Positions 1 through 12,700 of a stretch of 64,000 nucleotides of DNA are shown one piece after another. The number at the start of each line of letters is the position of its first letter. The stretch's first letter is position 1. Source of the stretch: Caprimulgus europaeus (lineage: Eukaryota; Chordata; Aves; Caprimulgiformes; Caprimulgidae). A program made the translations under genes and the position numbers. A model generated the notes under the pieces. That model did no database searches. It saw only the letters and a program-made list of their open reading frames with translations, and was not told where the DNA came from. Location: positions 15,437,834-15,501,833 of the forward strand of contig OU015523.1 of the NCBI GenBank assembly GCA_907165065.1. The letters are read 5' to 3'.

Positions 1-14
1 TTTTTACTTTACAA

Positions 15-150
15 GGTTGTGCCTTCCTTATCCATGAGGCAACTCAGTGGCTTCCCAAGGTCTCTGATAAAGTACATGCCTGCAGCTGAAATTGAACCCA
101 TAAGTCCTGGCCTCTATTGCCTTAATTACATGATTAGCATCCTTCTGAAA
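15..150 (-). repeat. MIR/CORE-SINE-like fragment (antisense on + strand)
   Basis: The plus strand reads like the antisense of an amniote MIR-type SINE. A degenerate 'gaggaaactgag' block appears as ATGAGGCAACTCAGTGG, followed by TTCCCAAGGTCTCT (compare 'ttgcccaaggtcac'), then GAAATTGAACCCATAAGTCC and a GCCTTAATTACATGA block. These fall in the order of the SINE body followed by its tRNA-derived head, so the pol III sense strand is minus. The left end may run past the window edge. The match is to a remembered consensus and is heavily diverged. An open frame across it at 28-249 (minus) is incidental. Confidence 0.5.
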
Positions 151-2780
151 TGCAGCTATCACTAACGCATCGTTGAACACAATACCTAAATGAACAGAAC
201 TACAACGTGCTACCACACTAGAAGGTTCAGGCTCTTCAGCATCTACCAAAACTAGCTCGTTATACCAGGAACAGTGTAGTTTAAGTAGTGCAGACTCCTA
301 CATTTGATAATTCAACTTGACAGAAAGAAAATGAAATTTCCCACAAGAATACCTTTCTTTCATGAATAGGCTTTTTCTTGTCCTTGGCTTTGCTTGTATC
401 AAGACATATTCTGAATCCTGTCTGCAGGAAAGGCTACCAAAGCTCACCTTCCCTGAGCTTCCTGTGTCAGACCTCCATCTAACTTGCTTGGATGCTAGGC
501 CTTGGACAATTTGCCTGGCCCTTTCTCATAAAGATCTGCAGATCTTTGTTGTTCCCCCCAACCCCGACTCAACGTAGCTCTCAACCACATCAAGTTGTGA
601 TGCCTGAACAGCACCTAGAACATGAACTTTCCAGGTTGCTTGAGGTGAGCACATACTACTGTAAACTAAGGAATAAATACTCCTAAGTTGGAATTGGGCC
701 ATATAAAATGCCATCTTAAAATCCATCACAGAACCACAGAACATGTGTTATGGTATATCACTAAGTAGCAGGTGTATCTAGAACACAAAGCTCACAGTAC
801 CATAGGTACTGACCTCTTCTACATAGGTAGATGTTACCTGAAGATGCAAACAATTCCTAACATGAAAGGAGACCTTTGGTAAAGATACATGTGAGATATT
901 CAATTTTTACATATCAGTGCTCCCAGAAGAATGAGGATATCTTGCTTTCATCATGTGACAGTGGCCAATTTATTGATTTTGCTTCTCAAAAGTCTGACGC
1001 ATCTGCAAGGATGGAACTCGAGTTTTATTTCTTTGAAAACATGCCTCTGCACTTGTACTGAAGCACAAGCCCTAACAGCTCTTAACACTACACAGCTTAG
1101 ATGCTCAGCTCAGCAATGCAGCTTCTGTACACACACAAAGCCATGTAATTACAATACATTAGGTAGATGCTTCAGACATGCAGAACTGACATAACTATGC
1201 AAGGAAACGAATGCATTTAAGTGATTATGGCAAAAACATTATTCCACAAATGTGTGTATGTTATATAAAACAACTTCATTTGTCTATTCACTTTCAGCAA
1301 ACTCACCAGCTAGTGAATTTCCTGTCAAGGGTCTTCATATAAAAAGTGACTTTAAGAGAATACAGGAAATGTTAATTAAAAACTGTATTAGGGAAATGCA
1401 GCATTCCCCACTAAGAACAGGGTCACAGCATGACTTAGGACTCCAATCATGACCAGTCAGTGTAATAAGACACATAGTGATGGAAAACACGCTATTAGTT
1501 AGAGATTATTCCAAACCCAGAAATGTCTTTATGGATGACAACTAACTCCGAGGAAATCTTAAACTTGTCAAATCAATTCTCCTCCTCCAGTGGTTCACAT
1601 AACTCCAAAATGGAATAGGCAACACTAACAGACAGGAAGAGGTCATCATACAACCAGTCATCTCTCTCTAAAAGGCAGATCCCCACAAGCCTTCCCAGCC
1701 TTCTGAAATGAAGTAATAACAACAAAATCATATTTAGGAGCATATTGAAAGCTACCAGGATTTGTCTCAGCTCAAATAGGCTTAAAACTTGACTGCTGAT
1801 TAACTTTCAAGCTGTCAGGACTCTGCAGCAGACATGTATTTTCTCTGGCATGTGTCTGGATCATCAGTATGGGAACAGCTGTTGTCATTCCACTGCTTAA
1901 ACCAATTGAAATGTAATAGCATGGTATAGTGGTAGGGGGAGGAGCACAAAAATTCAAGGAATAACTCCTATAAACATAACAGGGACTTTGTCCTACCTCA
2001 TACTGCCATATTCTCAAAGAGGAAAGAAGAAAACAATCGCAAGAGAGACTATCTCATCCCAATCCTATGAACTGTTTGCCACTGATAACTCTCTAATGTA
2101 GCTCATTCAACTCCTGGGACCTGCCTGAGCTGCTCTTAAGACACATGGACAGAGCTGTGCCAGGGCCCCAAAGAGCTTTTACAAGAAAGCAGATATATTG
2201 TACCTTTGTATAAGGAAGACTACACAAGCTCACATTTTACTCAAGGCAAACTCCTACCAGCCTGCAGAAAACATGACAATTACTAAATCATTCATGCCAT
2301 CAGCAGCCTCCCAATTTTCTGCTGCTCAAGTATCAGTTGTGCTAGTGTTCCAAGATGAGTGATGGAGGATCTACTCCAGTGTGACACAGTCAGTAAAGTC
2401 TGAGCAAATCCCTTCTTCCTAGATTTTCCATTTAGAAGCAGCTCCATGAACTCTCTACTCTGGAGATCTTGAGCTGTTTCTCCATAGTTACCCATCCAGC
2501 AACACCAGAAGGATGGAAAGCATTGAGATGCAGGGATCCAGATACTCCAGAAATCACTAATGCACGTGATTTGTTTTGCTCTATGCTAACTGGCTGCGTC
2601 GACTTCTGCCATACAAGAACAATTGGGAACACTATAAATGCCTAAATGTTATTGTTTCTTTGTTTTACCTTAGGGTAAAATACTCATTTTCTGTGGAAAG
2701 TGTCAGCAGTAATATTGTAATATGCACTTGCACTAGCAATCATCATGTTGCTCTAACAGGAATTTATAGTAGCCTAAGAA
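150..2780. other. No gene recognised; unique-looking sequence
   Basis: Ordinary AT-rich, CpG-poor sequence. Open frames here are 60-87 codons and scattered over all frames, with no family resemblance and no consistent splice signals. No repeat family was recognised and there is no strong simple sequence. Confidence 0.6.
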
Positions 2781-2963
2781 AAGAGAGAATCTCAAAGCAC
2801 TACAGTTACACCAGTATCCTCAACTACATCAGGGAGCTTAGGCACAGAGTGATAAGCAGTTTGACAAATACAAAGAGTACAATTGGAGGAGCTGTCCTGC
2901 AAGTGGAGGACCTGCACAATCCAGGTTCTCCTAGTGTTAAGAATCCTTTGGTGCTTTAACTAC
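2780..2963 (-). repeat. MIR/CORE-SINE-like fragment (antisense on + strand)
   Basis: The landmarks occur in the expected antisense order: AATCTCAAAGCACTACAG (compare 'atctcaaagcgctttaca'), then GCTTAGGCACAGAGTGATAA (compare 'ctgaggcacagagaggttaa'), then AATCCAGGTTCTCCTAGTG and GCTTTAACTAC (the tRNA-like head, 'aacccaggtctcctgagtc ... ctttaaccac'). It is nearly full length, about 180 bp, and old. It underlies most of the 127-codon open frame at 2576-2959, which is the main reason for not calling that frame a gene. Confidence 0.6.
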
Positions 2964-3540
2964 AATACAGTGCTGAAGTCTGGAAAAATGCCAGCAAGGC
3001 CCATTAAGGACCCACTAAAAAGAAAGGCCAGGGATGGCAGCAAGTCCAAAGCCACCTGCCACCTAGCCCTGTTCAGTAGCCTGGTAGCTCTTTTGGCTTG
3101 GATCACTTTTCTTCAGACAGACAAAACATACTTCTCTAATGCACGCCCCCCTTGTCCCACATGTAGTGGAGAAAGCTGAGGTGGATCATAACTGGGGCCT
3201 TTTCTCTCTGTTTTCACCCAGGAGTTGTTTTAATATGCACTAAGCAGTCACTCTCTTTGCAATTCATTTTCCTGCTTGCTCCCAGCAATGCCCCTTTGTT
3301 TAGACACTTTGATGCACTAGTGTCTATGAACAGCTTGCCAGCAGCACCCACACAAGCAGAAACCTTTCCAGACCTCAAAAGACTGACCTAGAGACATTTT
3401 TATTTTTTTTTCCTCTCCTTAAAATTGACATTTTAATGGAGCACCAGAAGGAGAAGTCCTGCTTGGAGTGCCTTATTTCCATCTTCCTGTAGCTCATGGA
3501 TTTAAAGGGACAAGGGAACATTTAAAGCACTCCCTTACAG
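2963..3540. other. No gene or repeat recognised
   Basis: Nothing identifiable. A 98-codon open frame (2883-3179) partly overlaps the SINE fragment on its left and shows no recognisable domain. Confidence 0.55.
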
Positions 3541-4360
3541 GCTAATCTCATCACTTACATTTTCTGATTGTCATTTGCCAGCCCAGGTTGCAATACTTCC
3601 ATTTATTCAGTCCTTCTCACTGGACTTAATTAAGCTGAGGAAGTTATAAATAACCAGACTGCAGGATCAGTCTCATTAAAAATTAAAGTCCATTAAAAAA
3701 ATCTGGACTATTCACATTATCACATGAAAATCCACTATATGTTTTTTTTCTTTTTTAATGAGAAAATATGCAGATTAGGCCACTCAAGTCTTCTTTCTCT
3801 AGAGCTTTGATTTTAATTTTAAAAGTGTAAAACTAAAAAAAAGTTTTGAAGCCAAGGAACTTCACTGCTAGCACCAAAACCACTTTTGATTCCCTTTGGA
3901 AAAAAAAAAAAGACAGCTTCAGAACTATTTTTCCCCTAATCTCTTCATCACAAAAATAATGATCTTTTATTGGATTTAAACATTACTTTGTAGTATTTTC
4001 AACCTACACAGTTCTCAGTTGTGCTACTGCATGAAGTCTCATAATAGGAGAGAAAACAGCTTGCTACAGTGAAACAAATTAATCTACTTCTACTACCCTG
4101 GCTGAGTATCTTAACAAAAACTACACTGACAGCACAAGTTTAGAGAGATTTCAGTTCCCATAATGATCTTAGGGGAGTAAATACCATAATCTGGGATTTA
4201 TATTTTGAAGCAACCCTTTTGAATCTTCATTCATGTGACAAATTATTGTCAATACAAAAAAAATTATGAACCATCCCCTAAAAATAATCAGTATTAATAA
4301 TATTAACTTTTTTTTTCTAATTTTCCCCTCTGAGTTTTGACATCAGGGTTGGGGCTATAA
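3540..4360. other. AT-rich stretch, weak conserved-element candidate
   Basis: About 800 bp of AT-rich sequence with several homeodomain-type TTAATTA/ATTAAA cores (for example GACTTAATTAAGCTG near 3623-3637) and short A or T runs (3899-3911, 4310-4316). It holds no long open frame and no recognised repeat. Conservation is a guess from sequence texture only. Confidence 0.25.
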
Positions 4361-7010
4361 ATGCATAATATTTCTATATCTGTTTCTGAAACCAGAACAG
4401 TAGAAAACTGTTTCTTATTTTGCATATTTAAAAAAAACCAAAACCCAAAACCAAACAGAAGCTCTCACAAATACATTTCAGCTGTTAGGGTCTTCAAGGG
4501 CAGAAGGATGCTCACAAGGCTCATCATAAACTCATGGGTTGGCAACACAAAGCCAACAGAAAGCACGCTGCTTGACAGACACTGCTTCCCAGGAAAATGG
4601 AGAACTGTATTTGGCACCATCAGAGATGTTTCTGATGTTTCTACCCTTAGGGTAGAAAACTGCCTTTAAGAGGATGGTACAAATATAGGAATCTGGACAC
4701 TACATTTTTCTTGGTAAGCTATTTTTCACCCCCTAGGTCTGAGCCAATACAGAAGGAGCAGCAGTTACTCTGCCAGAGAACAACAAACAGGGCCAGATTT
4801 TGCCAAAAGCAAAAAACAATTCAGCCAGGAAGAAAATGATCCCCTCTCTTCCATCTTCCCCAGGGCTTCCTTACAACTTCTCTCAACCACTTAAAGAAAC
4901 CAGGCTCCCAGGGAAAGAAATACCAATATAATCTTCAGTCCCTCAAATGTAAAGACTATCTACCCAAGTGTCAAGGGGAGAAACAGTTCCAGACATTTCA
5001 AGAGTTGGTGATAATTCTTGCTCCCAGGCCATTTGTAATGATGCCTCATTTTCTTCCAATGCTATATAACTTCTCTATTATCTACTGGCATTACAGCTGT
5101 TGATTTCTTGGTTTTTTTTCTGATGGGACTGTGCAGGGACTTTTTAAATCCAGTGCCTGGCAAGTGTTTCAGAGGGGAATGCCAGAAAAATAACCATAGA
5201 TTATTCTTAAATTGCAGCTGCAAAGTCCTACCCAGCGGTTTTATAACTGCCATCAGAAAAGTATTAATGGTAATAGAAGAGATATCTACAATTGGCCCCC
5301 TCAGACAAGCTATGTGTAACATATTCTCTATAATAAGGAGCTCTGGTTTGAGCCCAGGCATCAACTTTAAGCTATGCTATTCCTCCTGCTGCTGCCAAGA
5401 GGTTGTTTGGACAGTTCCTTAAACATAATTTTTTCTGGGGTTTGAAATCTAGCAGTGCTAAATATATTCACTGTAAAAATAACAGGTTCAGCACTGCAAC
5501 TGGGGAAAAATTGTTGGAAAGAGGATTTCATTTCATTAAAATTTGGGGTTTTTTTGTTTTATCATGTTTTCTTTTTTTAATAGCATGCCTAGTTGGATAA
5601 GGCGCGCCTCCTGTCAAAGCAGCCCACAGAATTGCTTACCACACAGTGCTATGGAAATGCAGTTGCTTCCACAGCAGCAACCAGTTAGCAGGGAAAGCAC
5701 TGAACAGTTTGGCTGAAGAGAGAAAAAGGAAGCTATGGGCAAGGTAACAGAACTTACCACTCTTTCCACGTGGATTGCAACAGTATGATTATTTTTATGT
5801 CCATTCTGTCTACATGGGCCCTGTTAGGATCTCAGGTCTTTTCAGAATGAACTGCCTCAATATGTACCATAGGAGTGTGATGGCAGGCTGCTGGAATGGG
5901 GTGATGATACCTGTGCTAGATGGGACTAAAGCAAAGCAAGCCCTTGCAGAGAGCATTTCAGTCTCCCTGGAAATGGCCCATCAAGGACCTGGGAACTGCA
6001 CACGGCTGGGTTGAAATTCCAGAGGAGTGAAAAAGCCCCTGGACAGACACACCAGGCAGAAGACAGGTAGGTAGAAGGTGATGACAGGTACAGAAACAAA
6101 GGAGGAGACCAGGTTGCTCTGATCAGGGCTTCCATGTGTCACCCTGACAGTGATCCTAAGGAGAAAGTGCAGACCACTATGCCATTCTCTCCAAATTATA
6201 TTAACCCTTCAGAAAGGAAGGCGGAGCCGGATGATTCAGTAACTCTCACAATCTGTTTCAGGCTCTAAAGAGAAGCAGATGCTGTCTCCTCTCCCTGCTT
6301 CCTCATCTCCTTCCCTTTTAAAAACAAGGAGCCCTGCACAATCATTCTCTCCACACAGAACAAATAGTTCATCAGTGTTTGCCTTTATGAGGGTGGGTGA
6401 GTAGATTTTGTACCTTGTCTGATCAACGTTTGTGCCAGTTTTTCAAGGCTGCCTTGCTAAAGCAGATGCAATAACATTTTATTATACAACACAGAATCCA
6501 AAGGGATACTTAGCATGCACTGAATCAGCATCAGCACAAATCCCTTGGCTAGTTGCACTGAAGGTTCTACAACAGCCTTTACAATCTCTTTAGTCAAGAA
6601 ATGGATGAGGGCTGATCTAGTGGTGAGGGAGAGCGTAACCAAAGAAAAAATATGTTATGTCCAGCTTAGATCCTGACAACTTCAGTTTTCTTTGTTTTAG
6701 CTTCCCCACCCACAGAGAGAGAATGGAAACATCAGCAACGGCTCCTGCGTTTCCCTGGTAGTTTGCAAGTACCTACAGCTTCTCAGAGGGGAATGCTAGA
6801 GAAATGGATGGGACTGGCTTAGTACAAGCTTTAAATAATCAACATATTGTGACTGTACAGGCAGGCTCTAAAATGGCTCCGGTGGGAAATGGATGGGAAA
6901 ACTAAAGAAGAGGAAAGAAACAGAGATATGAAAAGGAGCAGAAGATAGGGAGGTGAAGCAACCGGAAAACGAAAGCAAAAGTTTTGCAACATTGGCTACC
7001 CCAGCTCTTT
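4360..7010. other. No gene recognised; unique-looking sequence
   Basis: Open frames reach about 100 codons, and those at 5062-5364 (minus) and 5108-5422 (plus) overlap each other on opposite strands, which is typical of chance. Nothing resembles a known exon or repeat family. A GGGCCAGATTTTGCC block near 4791 resembles the end of the palindromic element described at 30448 but is isolated. Confidence 0.55.
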
Positions 7011-7019
7011 GGCAGGGGT

Positions 7020-7360
7020 TCTATGAACCCCGATTGACTGCTCAGCCTGGCCATTTCCAAAGATGGATTAGCAAATTAATGTAAGCAGAGCATAAAGTTG
7101 CTGACTGTGGTGGCGTTGAGTCACCTTGGGCCTCATCAGCATTGCTAAACATTGCCCGTAACCTTTCCATTATCACTGAGGGTCTGCACAGCACCAGGAC
7201 CCAACTGCTCCAATAATTTCAATTACTTTCCCTGACAAATTTTATGTTTCATGTATTTTACTGGCCTGATAATTATGATTTCTCTCATTTCTCGCTATCG
7301 AGCTTAATGGGTTCCAGCACGAGTGTACGGTTTCAGAAATGAAGTTCCACTTGAATTCAC
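7020..7360. promoter_or_regulatory. Candidate conserved non-coding element, homeodomain-site rich
   Basis: This stretch has many homeobox-type cores spaced over about 300 bp: GATGGATTAGCAAATTAATG (7063-7082, an OTX/bicoid-type GGATTA beside an AATTAATG), CAATAATTTCAATTAC (about 7213-7228), GATAATTATGATT (7268-7280) and GAGCTTAATGGG (about 7300-7311). There is no open frame, simple repeat or known transposon. The texture is that of developmental enhancers, but conservation cannot be seen from one sequence. This is inference. Confidence 0.35.
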
Positions 7361-7384
7361 AAGTTATTATCTACTTTCGCTAAT

Positions 7385-7690
7385 GGAATTGGAAAAAAGA
7401 GAAAGAGTGGGAAAGAGATAAAGGATGAGTAGAGAAGGGAGAGCAGAGAAGAAGAGACAGACATATGCACCAAAAAGACTAAAGGAAAACACGTTGACAA
7501 AGGGAAAAGCAAGAGAAAGAATAGAGACGAAGTTAAGACAAAGATGAAGCACAAGGAGGACAAAAAAAAACAATAAGGATGTATGGGAGAATGAGATAAA
7601 GACCCAGAAAGACACAGAAAAATGGGTATACAAACAAATGAGAAAGAACTGTGTAAGGATCAGCACAAATGAGAGTGGAAAAAGCAGCAA
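7385..7690. repeat. Long purine-rich (GA/AAG) tract
   Basis: About 300 bp of plus strand are overwhelmingly A and G, in runs such as AAAAAAGAGAAAGAG, GAGAGCAGAGAAGAAGAGA and GGAGGACAAAAAAAAACAA, broken by occasional C or T. The mirror open frames on the minus strand (7357-7563, 7367-7702, 7533-7724) are strings of Phe, Leu and Ser produced by this bias and are not genes. Homopurine tracts of this length can form triplexes (H-DNA). Confidence 0.8.
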
Positions 7691-7789
7691 CATTAAAAGC
7701 ATTAAGAATGCTTTCTTGCACCATGTCTGAAGAGTTGATAGGTTATCTCAAACCTTGGACAGGCAGCAGAGATCTCCGCTCTGCACCTT

Positions 7790-8050
7790 ATCCTACTGAC
7801 CACAGAGGAAATGATTAATATCCCAGAAATAATCTTGCTAGTGATGGTAGATCTCCCAATTAGAGCTATCTGGGAATTAATCTTTTAAAGTGTGTTAAAG
7901 ATCCTGAAAAAAAATGAGTGCAAAATGTGCTCCTCTTTCTATCATGGACCTCTCCTTCAAGAAGATCTAATTAAATTTCTTGTCTCCGCTGACCAAAGTT
8001 GTCACTGCTCCTTCTTTTAATCAGCCCTGGAGTGTCAGAAGAGGTATACA
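7790..8050. promoter_or_regulatory. Candidate conserved non-coding element
   Basis: On the far side of the purine tract, cores such as GAAATGATTAATATCCC (about 7809-7825), CTCCCAATTAGAGCTATC, GGGAATTAATC and GATCTAATTAAATTTC cluster in about 250 bp with no open frame or recognised repeat. It resembles the block at 7020-7360 in site content. Function is inferred from composition only. Confidence 0.3.
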
Positions 8051-9360
8051 GAGTGAGCTGGAGCTATCATTATTTGCACATCATCATCTGAGTTGTTAAA
8101 AAAAAAAAAAAAAGGAATAAAAAAGCTAAAGTAGCAATTAAGTACCAAACCCAGGCATGGCTGTCCAGCAGTAACTGGTGTCTTCCTTTCCATTTATACC
8201 TCTGAAAACATCTACCTATATTCAAATAAAAGGCCCACGTTCCCTCCCTCCCCACCTGTACACCGACAAGCAGCATGAAAACAAGAAAAGTTGCCCTAAT
8301 GTCTGTGAAGAAAGAATGAAAGAATTTACAGCAGTGATGTTAGATACGAGGGCGGCATCTGCCTTTCCAGCTTTTTAGTGCTGCCTAAAGTGGCCAAGTA
8401 CATCTATCAGGAAAACTTTTGAAGCTGAAAGTCAGGAAAAGAAAGATTTGTCTTTAAGCTGCAGGAAGTCACTAAAGAAAAACATCCCTTAATGTTGCTA
8501 TTTTGACAGTAAAATATTTTAAAGAATTCATGACCCACTTCACAAGAGATGTTTATGGAGACCATGTTCAATTCTCCTGCCCAAGCCCAAAGGCATAAGT
8601 CACAGGGACACAAATAAACTGGTTTGGGATACAGTGCTTATTCAGGATGCAGACCATCTGCAACAGGGTTAATATCACCAGAGCACCGAGATGAAGAACA
8701 CACATCCAGAATGCCATCATACACTGTCATTGTCATGGTTCACTGGTGGAAAGGTGTTGCTCCGAAAATCACTTACAAGCAAACCTTGAATGTCATGAGC
8801 TTATACGTGGCCTTGAGTAGAACAGAAAAGAAAATACAATGAGCAGAGCTATAACAGATATAATAGATGTCTTAAGATTATTTTTCTTCTGTGTCTTCAC
8901 TTAGTAAAGTTGTCATGATAAAAAGTCACTCTAAACAGGAACAATCATGAAAGCTGTATTAAAAAAATATCTAAAGGAATTCCCAATGATCCTTCAAAAT
9001 TCATTTTAAAGAAAAAAACATTTTCTAATGGAAGAATTTTTAAAGAAGGTTTTGTCTGACCACTCTGAATGTTGCTATGAATTATTTTTTTCTGTTCTGT
9101 TGACAATACTTGAGTTGTTTTTAGTAAAGCTGCAGATCCCCCTACACGGCTGATGTCACTTGGTCAGGTACTAGAAGAATATACTAAATGCCTTTAAAAA
9201 AAGCAAAGAACGAAGTTTAAATCCTTGCAAGATCCTCGAGAGTAGTACCAATAACAAAGGAAAAAAAAAAAAGAATAAAGGACAAGGTCTCTGCTACTTG
9301 TAACATTTTTTTTCATACATTTCTGGTATTTATCCCTTGAAGGGAAAGAACTACTTCAGA
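8050..9360. other. No gene recognised
   Basis: Contains an A-run (8097-8114) and another near 9259-9272, otherwise unique-looking AT-rich sequence. Open frames are 60-72 codons with no recognisable similarity. Confidence 0.55.
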
Positions 9361-9364
9361 AGGT

Positions 9365-9420
9365 TTCAATCATTGGTGTGTATATCTAATATAATGATAT
9401 TCAACCATTGGTGTGTATAT
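9365..9420 (+). repeat. Two-copy direct repeat, 35-bp period
   Basis: A 21-bp block beginning TTCAATCATTGGTGTG at 9365 recurs at 9400 as TTCAACCATTGGTGTG, with one mismatch over 21 bp. The intervening 14 bp (CTAATATAATGATA) is not obviously repeated. It is a short local duplication, followed by a TATATACACACC stretch. Confidence 0.8.
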
Positions 9421-9477
9421 ACACACCCTCCCACCACCTGAAGTGAAGCTGTGGCCATTTCACATGTATGACTCATT

Positions 9478-9611
9478 GATATGCCAAGGAGGGGGTTGCT
9501 CCTTGGAACCTCCTTGGTAGGGACTAGTGATATGCCAAGTGAGGGGTACATCAAGGAAGTACATTAAGTCCCTTGACATACAACCAAAAGGATATATCAC
9601 TATAGTGATAT
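9478..9611. repeat. Degenerate ~51-bp direct repeat with inverted repeats and a perfect 18-bp palindrome
   Basis: GATATGCCAAGG at 9478 recurs as GATATGCCAAGT at 9529, each followed by a GAGGGG block, giving a period of about 51 bp. Inside the first unit CCAAGGA and TCCTTGG form a 7-bp stem. Downstream, 9594-9611 is the perfect palindrome ATATCACTATAGTGATAT. Direct and inverted repeats this close could be the remains of a MITE or a minisatellite seed; no family was recognised. Confidence 0.6.
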
Positions 9612-9719
9612 TTCTTCTTTCAACGTTGCTCCCTAAACATAGTACAATCCTTCCTGCTACCAGCAACACATGACTGGGCCTCCCAAAAAGTTTGAGAAAT
9701 ATCACTTTAATTCTCTTTT

Positions 9720-12700
9720 TAACTTTTCAAGGGACCAGCTTCTTATACAAAGGGTTTTAGGTCCACACACAACCCTACTGCACCCAGAAGCAAAAAAGAG
9801 CCATTTGCCCTTTGAAGGCCTATAGAAAGGAATAGTCCCACCAACACTGATATTCTTTCAGGGTTTATCTCTCATTATTCTACACACTGATGTTGAATGA
9901 AGGCTAGAACAGCCAAGAGAGAGCTCCTCACTGTCTTTGTCCTGATACATGTCCTGTACTTCTCTGGCAATTTAAGAAAGAGCAACATTCAGAAAGGAAG
10001 GATTCTGGCTAAATAAGACTTTAAATGCAGAAGAAGATGCAGAGATTACACAAGAGTTGATGATTCTGGAGACATGGTAAGGCCAATGTATGTACAAGGA
10101 GTAAAACACACATTGTTTCTTGTTCCACAATGCAAAGACTGAAGATAAGCAACTCTGAAGTTATGTAATAACTCTGGTCAGCCAGAGGAACTCTGTAAAA
10201 GCTCAAGAGTAGGCTTATTTGGTGACAGTGACTTGAAAGCTAAACACATCAGGACTAACATACATACCCAGTGATAACTTCTCCAGAGAGCTAATGATTT
10301 AGTGAAGTCCACACCAAACACCTTGTCACTGCATACACAGTGTCCCAGGAACCCAGATCATCCCCAGTGAACAGAAGAATTAGCTCCGAGTTTCTCAGTA
10401 CCACAGGGGAAACTGAAGGTTGTGATCCAATGGATGACAGCTGGGACCTTAACATTCCTGTCCCAGGAAGGGGAAGAGATTCCCATAGGGTCTGGCTTGC
10501 AGCATCTGCTGAGAAGATGAGGAAAGCAGGGGGAACCCTGGCTCCAACCAAGGTAATCACTGCTGCACACATCCTTTCTCAATGCTGGTGGTGCTTGCGC
10601 TCTGCAAAGCAGGCAGCTGGGGTTGTGGCAGTTTGGATGCCCTTGGCAAGCTACTGTGCATTTTGCCTGGGTAAGTACAGAAAGCGCTGGAACCACATCC
10701 CAGTCCTCAAAGCAAACCCTACTCCTTCTCTGAGATTCACAGAACTACATCATTTGAATTTCCCTGAGCTTGATTAATCATCACTGTTTATCTCCCCTCA
10801 CCTGTAGCCAACACAGTTGTTAATTTAGGTTTGTAGTCCAAGAGATTTAGCTAAGCAGGTGAACTTCTAAGGCTGTCTACATAAGAGGATAAAAGTTTAA
10901 AATATTGAGGGGGGTTGCCAGTGGCACCTGAAGAACCAGTATAAAGAAAATGTATACTTTATTCCTCCCATTATCGTCCCTATACCAAAACCTCTGTGTG
11001 CACTCCAGTGAAAAGCTAAGTTTTAACACTGTGCTACGAGTCACTGAATTTGGATTTTGCTTCCTATTCTGTCAGAAGTTTCATGAGTGACTGGAGCACT
11101 GCCTCAACTTCCCTGCCTGTAGAAGAGAATGATCTTTTTAGTAAAGACTAAATGAAAAAAAGTTTTAATGTAATTAAGCTTTAAGTTTCCCCTTGTGTAT
11201 ACTGGAGAAAAGAATTTCTACCCTTACTGTAATGCTGCTTGTGAAGACTCTTCAAAGTAATATTAACATACTTTCCAGCTCCTCTGTTTTTCCACACTCC
11301 AGGATTTCACCTTGCTGTAACTACTTAAGGTGCAAGTGTTCAAAACAAATTAGCTATTTCTCATCAGCTTCAATGAGGACTTAGTATATGCCCATGTATT
11401 TTCAGGGCTATATAACTAACTTTGGGCCACAGAGCCTTTGGATGCATTTGTGAAGGGCTTTACTCTCAGCACTTTGATTCAGAAAATCCTATTAACGGAG
11501 TGCATATACATTTGCAGAATCTTTCTTCATTTCTCTAACCACTTCTAATAAAGTGGTACTTAAAGAATTTAAAACAAAACCATAACTTTAGAAGATGGGA
11601 AGAAGCTTCATCCCTGTAGCCCTAAGTTTGTACTTAACCTGAAAGATAAGGACACCAGTTAGTGCTCAGCTCCTAGGATAAAGGTCTTCTCAGGGGACAG
11701 GTAGACATTTCACAATCTGCAGCTTTACAAGCGCTGTCACAGCATTGCTGCCTCTATTACTGTGGTCTCTAGCGACCAAAGTTCAGTGTCTAGAAGACCA
11801 AGACAAAAGCATAGCCTCTTATGTTTTTACAGTAATCACTAGCCCACAAACTAGGAGACATGGGAGAGGGTATGGATGTGTGCCTGGATTTGTGGCTGAA
11901 TAAGAAAGAGTGGAGATGCCTACAAGCAAGGATGCATACGTGTACTTGGAGACATGCATACATCTGTAATAGAATAGAGTAAGCCAGGAAAACCTGGCTA
12001 CTTCAGTAACTGGTTTTATTTCAAGAATCTGGGATTCAACAGCCAGAAAGAACTACTGTCTCTGATCAGAGGGATGTCATGTAAAGCACAAGGGTCAACT
12101 TTACACCCTCAAAGGTAAATAATTTAAACGCTTGCACCTACTTCACTTTATCTTTTATTTTGAGAAGTCTAGGGGATTCTTGATGAAGCTACTTAATTGG
12201 CAACATAAAATTTGCTTGGAGGACCAAACAAGAGAAACTTCATTTGCTGCAGTATTTTTCAGAGTCCTTCAGGTACACATCAGCTACCTGGGGGATGGCA
12301 TTTAATTATGGAGTTTGACTCTTTGCAGGATTCTTGCTTGACCTTGTCAAAAAGTAATTGATGGTATGAGACCTACAGATTCAAAAAGGGTATGTGATGA
12401 CTTCTGTCCCTGCTTCTCCAACTGGCCTTGACAGAGAGAAGTATATACGAAAGAGTAAGAACACCAGTGCAGGAGCTGTTTCTCCCGACTCTGCAAAAAT
12501 GTGAGAACAAGCTCTGCTGGAGAAGCTCTTGTGCCATACTTCTCCTGGCATTTAAACATTACTCCAGAACTTTATGTTTTCTAGATGAAGTTGGAAGGAC
12601 ACAGTTTTAGCCAAACATACTTGAAGGAAACAGAACTAATCAAAAGCTGCCAAATTGCAGAAGCAGCAATGTCAGGAACAGATTCATAATAAATGTTCAT

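Noticed and set aside
2576..2959. 127-codon plus-strand open frame
   Set aside because: More than half of it lies inside a MIR-like SINE fragment; it starts at a non-ATG codon and has no family resemblance.
4791..4805. GGGCCAGATTTTGCC as a third palindromic MITE end
   Set aside because: No matching opposite arm within 300 bp.
7357..7724. Three minus-strand frames rich in Phe, Leu and Ser that look like membrane segments
   Set aside because: They are the complement of a purine tract; the residue bias is compositional.
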